This document shows, one piece after another, positions 1 to 10,933 of a DNA stretch of 64,000 nt; the stretch's first letter is position 1; each line of letters begins with the position of its first letter. A program made the position numbers and the translations under genes. The stretch spans positions 101,324 to 165,323 of the forward strand of contig CANKAM010000002.1 of assembly GCA_947479755.1 (NCBI GenBank), read 5' to 3'. A model generated the notes under the pieces. That model had not been told where the DNA came from. It saw only the letters and a list, made by a program, of their open reading frames with translations, and searched no databases. The DNA comes from Bacteroidota bacterium. GTDB lineage: Bacteria > Bacteroidota > Bacteroidia > SXHM01.

Positions 1-53
1 AGGGATGTTACATTTTTTCGTTGAACGACAGGACCAACAACCGTTTGCGGGAA

Positions 54-734
54 TTATTGCCCCAACTCCTTCACAAACCAGAACGTAGCGTCTTTATACT
101 TTCCACCTTCCAGCAGTTCGCGGGCTTTTTTAAGTGTATTAAATGGTCCCATATCAATAGTGGAATTTACCAGCCATGCCGGCACACTTCCGCCCGGATT
201 TATTTTTGCGAAATATTCCACATCAACAAAGCCTCCCGCAAGCGGAGTAAGTGTCCATCCGGTTTTTCCTTCTTTAATTCTTACAATTCCGTCATTTTCT
301 TTTACCATATCAACCACACAAACAGAATTAGTTCTGATAACCTTTGTAACGCTATCCTGTTTCAGTGACGAACGGAAAACCTGGTCGCGGTCGCTGGCCG
401 GCCACGGTAAACCGGTATGCGTATAATAGCATTGCGCTGTGTCGCAAACAGCAAGTACCATTTTTGCTTCCACGCAGTTATAAGCCCACTCAGTATAGCC
501 CGGAACATCTTTCAGTAAAGCGGTAAAAGCCGAAAGAGTTGTTTTTACACGCATGGTGGCACGCACCTCATCAAATTTAGCACCCTCGGGCAGGCGCGAA
601 TAAACTTTTATGCCGTCTTCATTTTTTTTGAGTGTCCACTCCTGCGCGTGGGAAGTAAGTAGCAGGCAGCAGCAGGCGGCAGTCATCCAATACTGCCACC
701 TGCCACCTGCCGCTGCCAACTTAATTTTCTTCAT
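54..734 (-). CDS. START-domain (lipid-transfer-like) secreted protein
   Basis: ORF with signal peptide ending TSHAQ; body (EDGIKVYSR, DVPGYTEWAYNCVEAKM, WPASDRDQVF) resembles bacterial START-domain proteins. Confidence 0.7.
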   Translation of the reverse strand: MKKIKLAAAGGRWQYWMTAACCCLLLTSHAQEWTLKKNEDGIKVYSRLPEGAKFDEVRATMRVKTTLSAFTALLKDVPGYTEWAYNCVEAKMVLAVCDTAQCYYTHTGLPWPASDRDQVFRSSLKQDSVTKVIRTNSVCVVDMVKENDGIVRIKEGKTGWTLTPLAGGFVDVEYFAKINPGGSVPAWLVNSTIDMGPFNTLKKARELLEGGKYKDATFWFVKELGQ

Positions 735-1786
735 GCTCTCAAATAAAAATCCTCACCCATACCAAACATATTTTCAATCATCACTTTTTCGCCTGTTGTC
801 TTTTTCAGGTAGCCGTTGAAAAAACCATAAGGTCCCTCGTACTGACTTTTTAAAATCAGCAGATTTATGTTTACTGAAGTATGGATAACGGGCGTGAATT
901 CCAGATTCACCATATCGTATTCATCACTTATCTGCCACTTGCCTTTTACACCCTCGGGGCGTTTTACTTTTATAGGCGGTAGCGGATGCAACTCACCACC
1001 AAACCACAAACAGTTCTCGTTGTATTTTTCCTGTTCTATCACCTGATTATTGGTAAGGTTAAAACCAATAATGCGGTTTTCTTTATCGCGCCCCATGCCC
1101 GTTACCCAATCATAAATGGTAGGGTAAGGATAATAACCTTTGTGGTCGTCTAATATCATTTGCGAATCGCTTTGCGCAAACTTTAAGTGCTTGTCGCCAA
1201 TTACCAACTCTCCTTCCATCGGCATCAGGCATTTATGCGAATACATTACTCTTCCCGCAGAAAACGGATTGCAAACCACCATGGGGGTGTAGGTTGTAAC
1301 ATCGTGCAACCCGCTGAAGCGTGCATTCACATCCGGAAGATTTTGAAAGCCTTTTATCCAGGCAGTAAGTTCTAATTTATTGGTAGCAATATTATGCTTT
1401 GCCTCAAGCGAAAAGTTCTTGCTGGTGTACGAAGCAATAGAATTATACAACGTATCAGGCACCGTTAAATCCCACGAAGCCACCTTCTTTTCGTATTTTA
1501 TTTTGTGGTTGTTTTTAATGTCGTAAACAATAAACTGCACCAGCGAAATTTTTTTGGCATTATAAATAGCCACCATCACAAAATGGTCTTTGCCCATCAG
1601 TTGAAAAGCCTGCCACTCGCGCAACTGCAATGCTTTCAGTGCACGCGGCAACGGCAATTTGTAAGGCGCAGGAAAATCCAGAAGGTTGGCCTGCTTCACA
1701 GGTGTGTTGGAACAACCAAGATTATAGTTTCCGTTCTCCACCAATTTTTCAGGAGCAGCGGTTATCGGGCGCGAGTAGGTTTTCAT
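731..1786 (-). CDS. DUF2804-like protein
   Basis: 351-aa ORF overlapping the downstream START-gene start by 4 nt; overall pattern resembles DUF2804. Confidence 0.5.
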   Translation of the reverse strand: MKTYSRPITAAPEKLVENGNYNLGCSNTPVKQANLLDFPAPYKLPLPRALKALQLREWQAFQLMGKDHFVMVAIYNAKKISLVQFIVYDIKNNHKIKYEKKVASWDLTVPDTLYNSIASYTSKNFSLEAKHNIATNKLELTAWIKGFQNLPDVNARFSGLHDVTTYTPMVVCNPFSAGRVMYSHKCLMPMEGELVIGDKHLKFAQSDSQMILDDHKGYYPYPTIYDWVTGMGRDKENRIIGFNLTNNQVIEQEKYNENCLWFGGELHPLPPIKVKRPEGVKGKWQISDEYDMVNLEFTPVIHTSVNINLLILKSQYEGPYGFFNGYLKKTTGEKVMIENMFGMGEDFYLRA

Positions 1787-1827
1787 TCTGCAATTTTAAT
1801 GATTTTGAAGGCTGTGTCCGGAAAATA

Positions 1828-1835
1828 TATCTTTG
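1828..1835 (+). promoter_or_regulatory. Bacteroidota-type promoter -7 element TATCTTTG (with TTTTG at 1803-1807, 20-bp spacing)
   Basis: Matches TTTG-N19..21-TAnnTTTG consensus just upstream of the ATG at 1851. Confidence 0.5.
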
Positions 1836-1850
1836 TTGAAAATAAAATCC

Positions 1851-4385
1851 ATGAAGAAACTTTTTCTCATTTTAGTAATTATCAATTGTCAATTGTCAAT
1901 TATCAATTGTCCGGCTCAGATTGTCATCAACGAATTCTCCTGTTCTAACCTCAATCAGTATGTTGACGACCACAATGATTACAACGACTGGATTGAACTT
2001 TACAATACAACCGGAAGTGCCGTAAATCTTTCAGGTTATTACCTCAGTGATGATTCACTGAACAATACCAAATGGCAATTTCCTTCAGGTACTTCCATTG
2101 CTGGAAATGGTTACCTGCGCATCTGGGCCTCGGGCAGAGATGTTTCAACAGTCGGAAATTACCACACCAATTTCACACTCAAGCAAACAAAAAATAATGG
2201 CGAGTTTGTGGTGTTCTCCAATTCTTCAGGCGTTATAATTGATTATAAAATCACGTTCACAACCAAGGTAGGTCACTCATACGGGCGCACTACCAACGGC
2301 AACAGCGGATGGAGTATTTTCAGTACACCCACACCTAATGCATCTAATAACACCTCCACACCTTACAGTGCTTATTCCGTAAAGCCGGTAGCGAGTGTTG
2401 CCGCGGGTTTTTATACAACTACACAAACTGTTACGCTTACCACAACAGAACCCAGTTCTTCTATCCGTTACACGCTCAACGGAAATGAACCGCTCCAATC
2501 ATCTACGCTTTATACCGGACCTATTACTGTTTCGGCTACTACGGTGATAAAAGCAAAAACCTATTCCACCAACGCAAGTATTCTCAGCAGTTTCATTCGT
2601 TTTGAAACGTATTTTATAAACGAAATGCATAGTCTGCCCGTAGTTTCTGTTACAGGTTCACAGCTTACAACACTCGCCAATGGAGACAACAGTCTGCGCC
2701 CTTACGGAAGCTTTGAATATTTTGATACTTCAGGAACCCGCACCGCAAAAAGCTATGGCGAGTTTAATAGTCACGGACAGGATTCGTGGGCAAACAGTCA
2801 GCGCAGTCTGGATTTTGTTTCGCGTGATGAAATGGGTTACAACCATTCGGTAGAAACGCCATTATTTAATACCACCGACCGTAATAATTTTCAGCGTGTG
2901 ATACTTCGTGCAGCCGGTGATGATAATTATCCTGCAGACCATAATCCTTCTAATGCCGGTAGTGCTCACCTGCGCGATGCATTTATTCATAATCTAAGTT
3001 TGCAGGGAGGCTTAAATCTTGATGTGCGCAGAGGTTCTAAATGTGTTATTTACCTCAACGGTGCTTATTGGGGAGTATATGATTTACGCGATAATCCGGA
3101 TGATCACGACAACACCAAATATTATTACAATCAGGATAAGTTTAACCTTTATTACATCGAAACATGGGGAAATACCTGGGCTGAATATGGCGGACAGGCA
3201 GCCCTTGATGATTGGTATACGCTATATGACTATATCATGAACAACGATCTAAGTGTGCAAAATAATTATCAGTATGTAGCCGATCGCTATGATGTAACTA
3301 GTCTCACTGATTATGTATTGGTAAATATGTTTACCGTTTGCTCCGACTGGCTGAACTGGAACACTGCATGGTGGCGCGGCACCGATCCCAACGGAACACA
3401 TCTTAAGTGGGGATATGCACTTTGGGACAACGATGCCACATTCGGACACTATATCAATTACACCGGCATTCCCGATATTTCACCAAACGCAGATGTCTGT
3501 GACCCCGAAGGTTTAGATGGAGATTCTGACCCCGAAGACCACATTGGCGTGCTGATGAAACTGCGCGAGAATGAAGGCTTCAACGACTATTACATTTCGC
3601 GTCAGATTGATTTATGGAACACCGTTTTCAGTTGCGATAACATGCTGCCTAAGTTAGACAGCACAGCCGCATTGATAGAGCCGGAAATGACCCGTCACTC
3701 CACCCGCTGGAGCGGAACCTACAACGAGTGGACACAGAATGTGCAGCAGTTGCGAGACTTTATTGATGACCGCTGCACAGCCTTAACAACCAGTTGGACC
3801 GATTGCTATGCCTTAACCGGACCGTATGATATTACCCTGAAAACCGAACCTGCCGGTGCAGGAACAATTCTGTTCAATTCACTTAATCTGAATCAATTTC
3901 CTTGGACAGGAACCTATTTCGGAAATATAACTACCAACCTCACCGCAACAGCTAATACAAATTTTGTCTTCAGTCATTGGGAAACCGCTAACGGAAATGT
4001 ATTAAGCAACAGCACACTCGATCCGCATGTTTTCACAGATTTTACAATAAGTGATACCATAACAGCTGTGTTTACCGACATTACCATCGGCATTAATGAG
4101 CAGGAATCATTTTTTGATTTCAATGTTTATCCAACACAAACGGGGGATGTGGTAAATATTGAGTACACATTAACCAAAGCAGAAAATTTAACCCTGCAAT
4201 TGTATGATGTAAACGGACAACTATTGTATGACATTGGTAAATCAGAAAAGGCAATTCCTCAACCGGGAATAAACCGGTTAAGTATTAACCTTGCTGGCTT
4301 GGGACTGGCGCAAGGGGTTTATTTTATCCGCCTGCAAACTGAGCAACAACGGGTAGCAAAAAAGGTAGTGTTTATAGCGCAGTAG
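1851..4385 (+). CDS. CotH-kinase family secreted protein with lamin-tail domain and T9SS type A C-terminal sorting domain
   Basis: Signal peptide MKKLFLILVIINCQLS; lamin-tail-like IVINEFSCSN...DWIELYNTTGSAVNLSGYYLSDD; CotH-like core RGSKCVIYLNGAYWGVYDLRDNPD; C-terminal NVYPTQTGDVVNIEYTL...GVYFIRLQTEQQRVAKKVVF. Start moved to the internal M at 1851. Confidence 0.85.
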   Translation: MKKLFLILVIINCQLSIINCPAQIVINEFSCSNLNQYVDDHNDYNDWIELYNTTGSAVNLSGYYLSDDSLNNTKWQFPSGTSIAGNGYLRIWASGRDVSTVGNYHTNFTLKQTKNNGEFVVFSNSSGVIIDYKITFTTKVGHSYGRTTNGNSGWSIFSTPTPNASNNTSTPYSAYSVKPVASVAAGFYTTTQTVTLTTTEPSSSIRYTLNGNEPLQSSTLYTGPITVSATTVIKAKTYSTNASILSSFIRFETYFINEMHSLPVVSVTGSQLTTLANGDNSLRPYGSFEYFDTSGTRTAKSYGEFNSHGQDSWANSQRSLDFVSRDEMGYNHSVETPLFNTTDRNNFQRVILRAAGDDNYPADHNPSNAGSAHLRDAFIHNLSLQGGLNLDVRRGSKCVIYLNGAYWGVYDLRDNPDDHDNTKYYYNQDKFNLYYIETWGNTWAEYGGQAALDDWYTLYDYIMNNDLSVQNNYQYVADRYDVTSLTDYVLVNMFTVCSDWLNWNTAWWRGTDPNGTHLKWGYALWDNDATFGHYINYTGIPDISPNADVCDPEGLDGDSDPEDHIGVLMKLRENEGFNDYYISRQIDLWNTVFSCDNMLPKLDSTAALIEPEMTRHSTRWSGTYNEWTQNVQQLRDFIDDRCTALTTSWTDCYALTGPYDITLKTEPAGAGTILFNSLNLNQFPWTGTYFGNITTNLTATANTNFVFSHWETANGNVLSNSTLDPHVFTDFTISDTITAVFTDITIGINEQESFFDFNVYPTQTGDVVNIEYTLTKAENLTLQLYDVNGQLLYDIGKSEKAIPQPGINRLSINLAGLGLAQGVYFIRLQTEQQRVAKKVVFIAQ
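1876..1910. repeat. 7-bp tandem repeat (CAATTGT/CAATTAT), about 5 units, inside signal-peptide codons
   Basis: taattat caattgt caattgt caattat caattgt. Confidence 0.9.
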
Positions 4386-4468
4386 TTTTCAACAATTTAT
4401 TGTCTGTTTCTTCGTTTTTTACCCAAAGGGCGTCTGAGATTTGTATTACTTTTAGGCCCTGATTTACC

Positions 4469-6712
4469 ATGGTAAAAACCACCGATAATAAAAAATACGC
4501 CCGCCTCTTCTGGCTGCTCTTTGCATCACCTTTCTTGTTGATTGGATTAATTATTCTCCTCATTTCAGTAGGCTTGTTTGGCGAACTGCCCAGTCTCGAA
4601 GAGTTGGAAAACCCAAAAAGCATGCTTGCTTCGCAGGTTATTTCTGCCGACCAGAAAGTGCTTGGAAGCTACTACGCAGTAAACCGCACACAGGCACGCT
4701 ATGAAAACCTTTCACCCGATTTGGTTAATGCGCTTGTTGCAACCGAAGATGCGCGTTTCTACGAGCATTCGGGTATTGACTTCCGTGCATTGATGCGTGT
4801 AGTAAAAGGCGTTCTTACCGGAAATACAAGCAGCGGTGGCGGAAGCACGATTACACAACAATTAGCGAAACAGCTTTTCAATACCCGCAAAGCGATGAAC
4901 GGAGGTATCGTCATTGAAAAACTTTCGGAATGGATTATTGCCGTGAAACTGGAAAGACGTTACACCAAGCAGGAAATCCTGACCATGTACCTCAATGAGT
5001 TTGATTTTCTCCACAATGCCGTGGGCATTCAAACCGCAGCCAGCGTTTACTTCAATACCTCTCCCGACTCCTTGAAGATTGAAGAAGCGGCCTTGTTGGT
5101 AGGCATGGCTAAAAATCCTTCACTGTTTAATCCCCGCAGAAGACCCGACACTACCGAACACAGGCGCAATGTGGTGATGATGCAAATGGTGAATTACGGT
5201 TACCTCGAAAAAGTAAAGTATGATTCACTCAAACAAATACCTCTTAAACTCATTTACAGAAGTGTTGACCACAATGAGGGAAGCGCAACCTATTTCCGCG
5301 AATTTTTGCGTGGTGAATTGATCCGGTGGTGCAAGGAAAATAAAAAACCTGACGGCACCAATTATGATTTGTACCGCGATGGATTGAAGATTTACACCAC
5401 CATCAATTCCAGGATGCAGATTTATGCAGAAGAAGCAGTGCGCGAACATTTATCGGTGTTGCAGGAATCATTTTTCAAAGAACATAAAGGCAGAAGCAAA
5501 GCTCCTTTCTATCAACTTACGGATGAAGAAATTCCGAAAGTGATGAAGCAGGCGATGAAACGCACGGAGCGTTACCGCAAAATGAAACTGCAAAAAGCGC
5601 CAATGGATTCCATTGAAAGATCATTCAATACTCCAACCGAAATGTCCATCTTTTCCTACAAAGGAGAAATTGACACAGTGCTCACACCCATGGATTCCAT
5701 CCGTTACTACAAGCATTTTCTCAACACGGGCTTTATGTCCATGGATCCGCAAACCGGTTACGTAAAAGCTTGGGTTGGCGGAATCAATTACAAGCATTTT
5801 AAATACGACCAGGTGTATTACGGCAAACGTCAGGTAGGTTCTACATTCAAACCTTTTGTTTATGCGCTTGCTATTCAGGAAGGATATTCGCCTTGTTATA
5901 AAGTCTTGAACCGGCCTTACACATTTGAAAAAGGAACCTTTGGCTTACTCCGAAACTGGACCCCAAAAAACTCTGACCACAAGCACGAAGGCGAAGAAAT
6001 TTCGCTCAAGTTTGCCTTGGCACAATCCGTTAACTATGTTACCGCTTGGGTAATGAAACAATACGGCCCCGAAGCAGTAATTAACCTTGTTCGCAAAATG
6101 GGCGTTACTTCACCGATTGATCCGGTTCCTTCTATTTGCCTTGGTACGCCTGACATTTCAGTGTATGAAATGGTGGGCGCTAATTCAACCTTTGCAAATA
6201 AAGGAGTTTACACAAAGCCGGTTTACATAACCCGCATTGAAGATAAAAACGGAAACGTTTTGCAGGAATTTGTTCCGCTGACTAATGAAGCCATGAGCGA
6301 AGAAACTGCTTATGTAACATTGAATTTATTGGAAGGTGTTGTGCAGGGAGGTTCGGGTGTAAGACTCCGCTACCGCTACAAAATGATGAACCCTATTGCC
6401 GGAAAAACCGGAACTACACAAAACAACAGTGATGGCTGGTTCATGGGATTAACTCCTAATCTGGTTTCCGGAGCATGGGTAGGTTGCGAAGACCGTAGCG
6501 CACACTTCAGGGGAATGGCTTTGGGTCAGGGCGCTTCCATGGCATTGCCTATCTGGGCTTTGTATATGAAAAAGGTTTATGCCGACCCAACACTTGGTAT
6601 TTCACAGGGCCCTTTTGAGCGACCATCAACACCCATAAAAGTGGAATTAGATTGTGTGAGATACGGCAAGGAAAAATTACAGAATAAAAATAAAGACAAT
6701 CAATACGATTAA
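4469..6712 (+). CDS. Penicillin-binding protein 1A (transglycosylase/transpeptidase)
   Basis: GT51 motifs [26 protein letters not shown]; transpeptidase motifs [20 protein letters not shown]. Confidence 0.95.
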   Translation: MVKTTDNKKYARLFWLLFASPFLLIGLIILLISVGLFGELPSLEELENPKSMLASQVISADQKVLGSYYAVNRTQARYENLSPDLVNALVATEDARFYEHSGIDFRALMRVVKGVLTGNTSSGGGSTITQQLAKQLFNTRKAMNGGIVIEKLSEWIIAVKLERRYTKQEILTMYLNEFDFLHNAVGIQTAASVYFNTSPDSLKIEEAALLVGMAKNPSLFNPRRRPDTTEHRRNVVMMQMVNYGYLEKVKYDSLKQIPLKLIYRSVDHNEGSATYFREFLRGELIRWCKENKKPDGTNYDLYRDGLKIYTTINSRMQIYAEEAVREHLSVLQESFFKEHKGRSKAPFYQLTDEEIPKVMKQAMKRTERYRKMKLQKAPMDSIERSFNTPTEMSIFSYKGEIDTVLTPMDSIRYYKHFLNTGFMSMDPQTGYVKAWVGGINYKHFKYDQVYYGKRQVGSTFKPFVYALAIQEGYSPCYKVLNRPYTFEKGTFGLLRNWTPKNSDHKHEGEEISLKFALAQSVNYVTAWVMKQYGPEAVINLVRKMGVTSPIDPVPSICLGTPDISVYEMVGANSTFANKGVYTKPVYITRIEDKNGNVLQEFVPLTNEAMSEETAYVTLNLLEGVVQGGSGVRLRYRYKMMNPIAGKTGTTQNNSDGWFMGLTPNLVSGAWVGCEDRSAHFRGMALGQGASMALPIWALYMKKVYADPTLGISQGPFERPSTPIKVELDCVRYGKEKLQNKNKDNQYD

Positions 6713-6717
6713 GATAC

Positions 6718-7428
6718 ATGAATAAAACAGTAAAAAATGCTGACGAAGCACTGGCAGGACTGGAAGATGGAATGACGCTTGCGCTGGGCGGTTTCGGTTT
6801 GTGCGGAATTCCTGAAAACAGCATTACGGCTTTGGTAAAAAAAGGAAAGAAGAATCTGACCTGCATTTCAAATAACGCGGGAGTTGATGATTTTGGCTTG
6901 GGATTATTGCTGCAAAAAAAACTGATTAAAAAAATGATCTCCTCTTATGTGGGCGAGAATGCAGAATTTGAACGCCAGATGCTGAGCGGAGAATTAGAAG
7001 TGGATTTAATTCCGCAGGGAACATTGGCCACCCGCCTCATGGCAGGCGGCTACGGAATGCCCGCAATTTTTACTCCCGCAGGTGTAGGGACAGAAGTAGC
7101 AGAAGGAAAAGAAGTGCGCAGATTCAAATTCAATGGTGAAGAAAAAGACTACCTGATGGAATATGCCTTTGAACCTGATTTTGCCATTGTAAAAGCCTGG
7201 AAAGGTGACACCATGGGAAATTTAGTTTTCAGAATGACTGCAAGAAATTTTTCACCTCTTGTTGCCATGGCAGGAAAAATAACAGTAGCAGAAGTGGAAG
7301 AATTGGTGCAGCCGGGAGAACTAAATCCGCAGGAAATTCATTTGCCGGGAATTTACGTTACACGCATTTTTCAGGGTGAAAAATACGAGAAGAGAATAGA
7401 GCAAAGAACCGTAAGAAAAGGAAGTTAA
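6718..7428 (+). CDS. scoA: 3-oxoacid/succinyl-CoA:acetoacetate CoA-transferase subunit A
   Basis: [40 protein letters not shown] motifs of CoA-transferase family I subunit A. Confidence 0.93.
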   Translation: MNKTVKNADEALAGLEDGMTLALGGFGLCGIPENSITALVKKGKKNLTCISNNAGVDDFGLGLLLQKKLIKKMISSYVGENAEFERQMLSGELEVDLIPQGTLATRLMAGGYGMPAIFTPAGVGTEVAEGKEVRRFKFNGEEKDYLMEYAFEPDFAIVKAWKGDTMGNLVFRMTARNFSPLVAMAGKITVAEVEELVQPGELNPQEIHLPGIYVTRIFQGEKYEKRIEQRTVRKGS

Positions 7429-7431
7429 CTA

Positions 7432-9282
7432 CTACTTCATTGTTTCTATTCTGCAACGTGCATCCTTTATAGAATAAGGCTTGCTGCGAATATTCCAGAC
7501 ATAAATCACTAAGCTGTGCGCTTCAGCAGGCAGGTTGTGAATAATTGAGTTTTTCACAAAATTGTGTGGCTCACCGTTGTACTCGCTTTGCAAAAAATCA
7601 AATTGCAGCCACTCATAACGCAACGATTTATTGTCTTTGTCGCTGACGGCAGCAATCACCTGCGCTGTAAATGGATTTTCATACGCCAGCAATGATAAAT
7701 CATAATTAATGATAAGCGTTTTCCCGGCCAGCGAATCAACCGTTCCTTCATAAAGATTCCAAAACTCATTCGTGTAATTTTCACCGGTTGCAAGTCCGCT
7801 TCTATCAGAAACCAAACTTAAAACAGGTGCTGTTTTTCTTTTCAATAGCCATATTTCAGAGTACTTATCATAATCCAGCGAGTCGTAGTATTGCAGCCAG
7901 TCGCTACGGTGTTCCATGAGTGCCAATTGAAAATCGGCATTTACATCCGGATAACCTTCATAATGTATCTGCGATAAAATATTGCCCCTTCTGAAATTGA
8001 TAAAATTCCAGGCATAGCCCCGCATTTTATAACCGGCAACAGTTGGCGGAGGTTGACCCGGAATCACATATTCCTTCACCTTGTCGTGAAAACGATAAGG
8101 TATCCGCAGATTTTTCCAAAACGAAGCATACGAAACATTTATATTCAGAAAAAAGTGAACGGTAAGTAGCAGCGCAGGCGCTGCAATCACAGCACTTATT
8201 TTACTGTTAATAAATCCTGAAACATCATCTGCAAGGAAACAAAAGCTGCCCACCAGCAAAGGAAAAAAATACATGGCAGCACGGTCTTCGGGATAATTTA
8301 CGTTGAAGAAATTACCAAGAAAAAGTGTGATAAAAAGATTACCCAGCAGCAAATAGAAAAATACAAAACGTGAATTATGAAAAAATTTCAGGCTCTTGTC
8401 TTTTAAAAAAAGCAAAACAAAAAACAGGCAGATTACTGCGAAGAAAAAAATCACATAATAACCAATCAGCGGGTTATCTGAATTGGTAAAAACAAGGGTG
8501 TTTGATTTTATCGTTACCTGCCAGAAACCATCGTGAGTGCCCACATCCAGCAATCCGCGTATCTGTAATTCCATGGCAAAACGCGCAAGCAAGCCAAGAG
8601 GAATTATGCCCGTAAAAAGAATAACAAGTGACTTAAGAATTATATTTTTCCAGGCTGTGTTTTTAAATTGCAAGAGCAAATTCATTCCCAGCAAAAAAAT
8701 AATCAGCGCATTGGAATTGATCAAAGTAAGATTCGCCATACTTGCCATTGTAGCAAACAAAAGGCAATACAAATAATTCCTTGTTTCATTTGTTTTTACA
8801 GCCTGCATCAGAAAATATACTGAAGCAACCAGCGAAGCCATTGCTATTCCATAACCTCGACACAAGGCAAAAAATTCAATAAAATAATGCGCAAAACACA
8901 AGACAATAACAAACAACCAACGCCAAATCAGGTTTTTTATTTCCTGTGAAAGTTTGTAAACAAAAAGGAAAAAAACAGGAAAAAATAAAAGGTTGGGCAA
9001 ACGTAAAATCAACTCACTAACTCCGAACAGTTTGTAAAAGAAAAACGCCAGCACCGTATTCAGTAAATGGTTGTTGGCATACCAATGCATATTCACAAAC
9101 GGAATAAAGCGCTCGGAATGGATGTAATGAAAAAAGGTTGCTATCTCGTCATGCGAAAATGGAATCAGTGCAGCACGAAGCCACAAGTATATCCAGAGAA
9201 AGAGAAACAGGATGATATAGACCCATCGCTCATTCCGGTTTAATGTTAATGATGATTGCATAGAATTCAGCAAAGAACGCAA
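7432..9282 (-). CDS. Multipass membrane protein, glycosyltransferase family 39/ArnT-like
   Basis: Many TM segments and N-terminal FSHDEIATFFHY motif resembling GT39-type acidic loop. Confidence 0.6.
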   Translation of the reverse strand: MRSLLNSMQSSLTLNRNERWVYIILFLFLWIYLWLRAALIPFSHDEIATFFHYIHSERFIPFVNMHWYANNHLLNTVLAFFFYKLFGVSELILRLPNLLFFPVFFLFVYKLSQEIKNLIWRWLFVIVLCFAHYFIEFFALCRGYGIAMASLVASVYFLMQAVKTNETRNYLYCLLFATMASMANLTLINSNALIIFLLGMNLLLQFKNTAWKNIILKSLVILFTGIIPLGLLARFAMELQIRGLLDVGTHDGFWQVTIKSNTLVFTNSDNPLIGYYVIFFFAVICLFFVLLFLKDKSLKFFHNSRFVFFYLLLGNLFITLFLGNFFNVNYPEDRAAMYFFPLLVGSFCFLADDVSGFINSKISAVIAAPALLLTVHFFLNINVSYASFWKNLRIPYRFHDKVKEYVIPGQPPPTVAGYKMRGYAWNFINFRRGNILSQIHYEGYPDVNADFQLALMEHRSDWLQYYDSLDYDKYSEIWLLKRKTAPVLSLVSDRSGLATGENYTNEFWNLYEGTVDSLAGKTLIINYDLSLLAYENPFTAQVIAAVSDKDNKSLRYEWLQFDFLQSEYNGEPHNFVKNSIIHNLPAEAHSLVIYVWNIRSKPYSIKDARCRIETMK

Positions 9283-9308
9283 AGATTTAGTAATGAAGCG
9301 ACAAACTT

Positions 9309-9316
9309 TATATTTG
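9309..9316 (+). promoter_or_regulatory. Putative -7 element TATATTTG upstream of scoB
   Basis: Exact TAnnTTTG match 18 bp before the probable GTG start at 9334; the -33 match (TTTAG near 9286) is partial. Confidence 0.4.
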
Positions 9317-9333
9317 CAGCAAAATCATTAATC

Positions 9334-9993
9334 GTGTTAGACAAAAACGGAATCGCAAAACGCATTGCGAAAGAAATTAAAGACGGATATTATGTAAACC
9401 TTGGCATTGGTATTCCAACGCTTTGTGCCAACTATATTCCTCAGGGAGTGAACGTGGTATTGCAAAGTGAAAACGGAATTCTGGGCATGGGACCATTTCC
9501 TTTTGAAGGCGATGAAGATGCTGATTTGATAAATGCAGGGAAACAAACTGTAACACTTTTACCGGGTGCAGCTATTTTTGACTCGGCTTTAAGTTTTGGA
9601 ATGATACGAGCACAGAAAGTAAACCTTACTATTTTGGGTGCAATGGAAGTGAGTGAAAATGGTGATATTGCAAACTGGAAAATTCCCGGTAAAATGGTGA
9701 AAGGCATGGGAGGCGCAATGGATTTAGTTGCTTCTGCAAAAAATATAATAGTTGCTATGCAGCATGTAAATAAAGCAGGAGAATCAAAACTATTACCTTC
9801 ATGCACGTTACCCATTACAGGTTTGCGCTGTGTGAAAAAAATTGTGACTGAATTAGGAGTTTTAGATGTATTGCCCGAAGGCGGGTTTAAGTTGCTGGAG
9901 CGTGCTCCCGGAATTTCTGTTGAACATATTCAGAATGCAACTGCAGGAAAATTAATTGTAGATGGAGAAATTCCTGAAATGATTTTGGACTAA
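9334..9993 (+). CDS. scoB: 3-oxoacid/succinyl-CoA:acetoacetate CoA-transferase subunit B
   Basis: YYVNLGIGIPTLCANYIP, SENGILGMGPFP motifs; probable GTG start (VLDKNGIAKRIAKEI), so the ORF-track start at 9256 is likely too far upstream. Confidence 0.9.
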   Translation: MLDKNGIAKRIAKEIKDGYYVNLGIGIPTLCANYIPQGVNVVLQSENGILGMGPFPFEGDEDADLINAGKQTVTLLPGAAIFDSALSFGMIRAQKVNLTILGAMEVSENGDIANWKIPGKMVKGMGGAMDLVASAKNIIVAMQHVNKAGESKLLPSCTLPITGLRCVKKIVTELGVLDVLPEGGFKLLERAPGISVEHIQNATAGKLIVDGEIPEMILD

Positions 9994-9999
9994 ATTTTA

Positions 10000-10929
10000 A
10001 TGAGAAAAAAACTTTCTGTCATTATTCCCATTTACAATGAAGAAGGAAACATTCCTGCTCTTTTTGAACGCCTTAGTTCAGTGGTTTCAAAAATGGATGT
10101 GGAGCCCGAATTTCTTTTTGTGAATGACGGCAGCCGCGATAATTCCATTGCACTAATAAAGGCATTGGCAGTAAAAAATACATTTGTAAAATACATTGAC
10201 TTCAGTCGCAACTTTGGTCACCAGGTGGCTGTAAGTGCGGGATTGGATAAAGCTTCAGGAGATGCAATTGTAATTATTGATGCTGACCTGCAAGACCCGC
10301 CAGAACTGATTATTGAGATGTTCGGGAAAATGCAAAACGGGTTTGATGTAGTGTATGCAAAACGCAGAGCACGTAAAGGCGAAAGTTTTCTAAAAAAATT
10401 TACCGCAGGAATGTTTTATCGCATTCTTGGCAGCATCACTTCGGTTTCTATTCCTGTTGACACCGGTGATTTTAGGATTATGAGCAAACAGGTTGCTGAC
10501 ATTGTTAAGAGTATGCCCGAGAAAGAAAAATTTCTGCGCGGACAAATTTCGTGGGTAGGTTTTGAGCAAACATTTGTAGAGTATGACCGTGACGAAAGGC
10601 AATCAGGAGAAACAGGATACACTTACAGCAAAATGATTCGTTTTGCGTTGGATGGAATAACATCGTTTTCCAACTTTCCATTGAAGTTTGCTTCAGGTGC
10701 AGGTTTTGTTGTTTCAGGTTTTTCTTTTCTGATGATTTTGTATGCGCTGTATTCGCGCTACATTTTAAAGGTTTATGAACCCGGCTGGACATCGCTGATG
10801 CTTGCCATTACTTTTATAGGTGGAATACAATTAATCTCCATCGGCATCATTGGTGAATACATCAGCCGCATGAGCGCCAACATTCGTAACCGTCCGCTTT
10901 ACATTATTAAAAACACAAACATAGATTAA
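10000..10929 (+). CDS. Glycosyltransferase family 2 (DPM1/GtrB-like, C-terminal TM helices)
   Basis: [33 protein letters not shown]-terminal TM pair. Confidence 0.9.
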   Translation: MRKKLSVIIPIYNEEGNIPALFERLSSVVSKMDVEPEFLFVNDGSRDNSIALIKALAVKNTFVKYIDFSRNFGHQVAVSAGLDKASGDAIVIIDADLQDPPELIIEMFGKMQNGFDVVYAKRRARKGESFLKKFTAGMFYRILGSITSVSIPVDTGDFRIMSKQVADIVKSMPEKEKFLRGQISWVGFEQTFVEYDRDERQSGETGYTYSKMIRFALDGITSFSNFPLKFASGAGFVVSGFSFLMILYALYSRYILKVYEPGWTSLMLAITFIGGIQLISIGIIGEYISRMSANIRNRPLYIIKNTNID

Positions 10930-10933
10930 GCTG

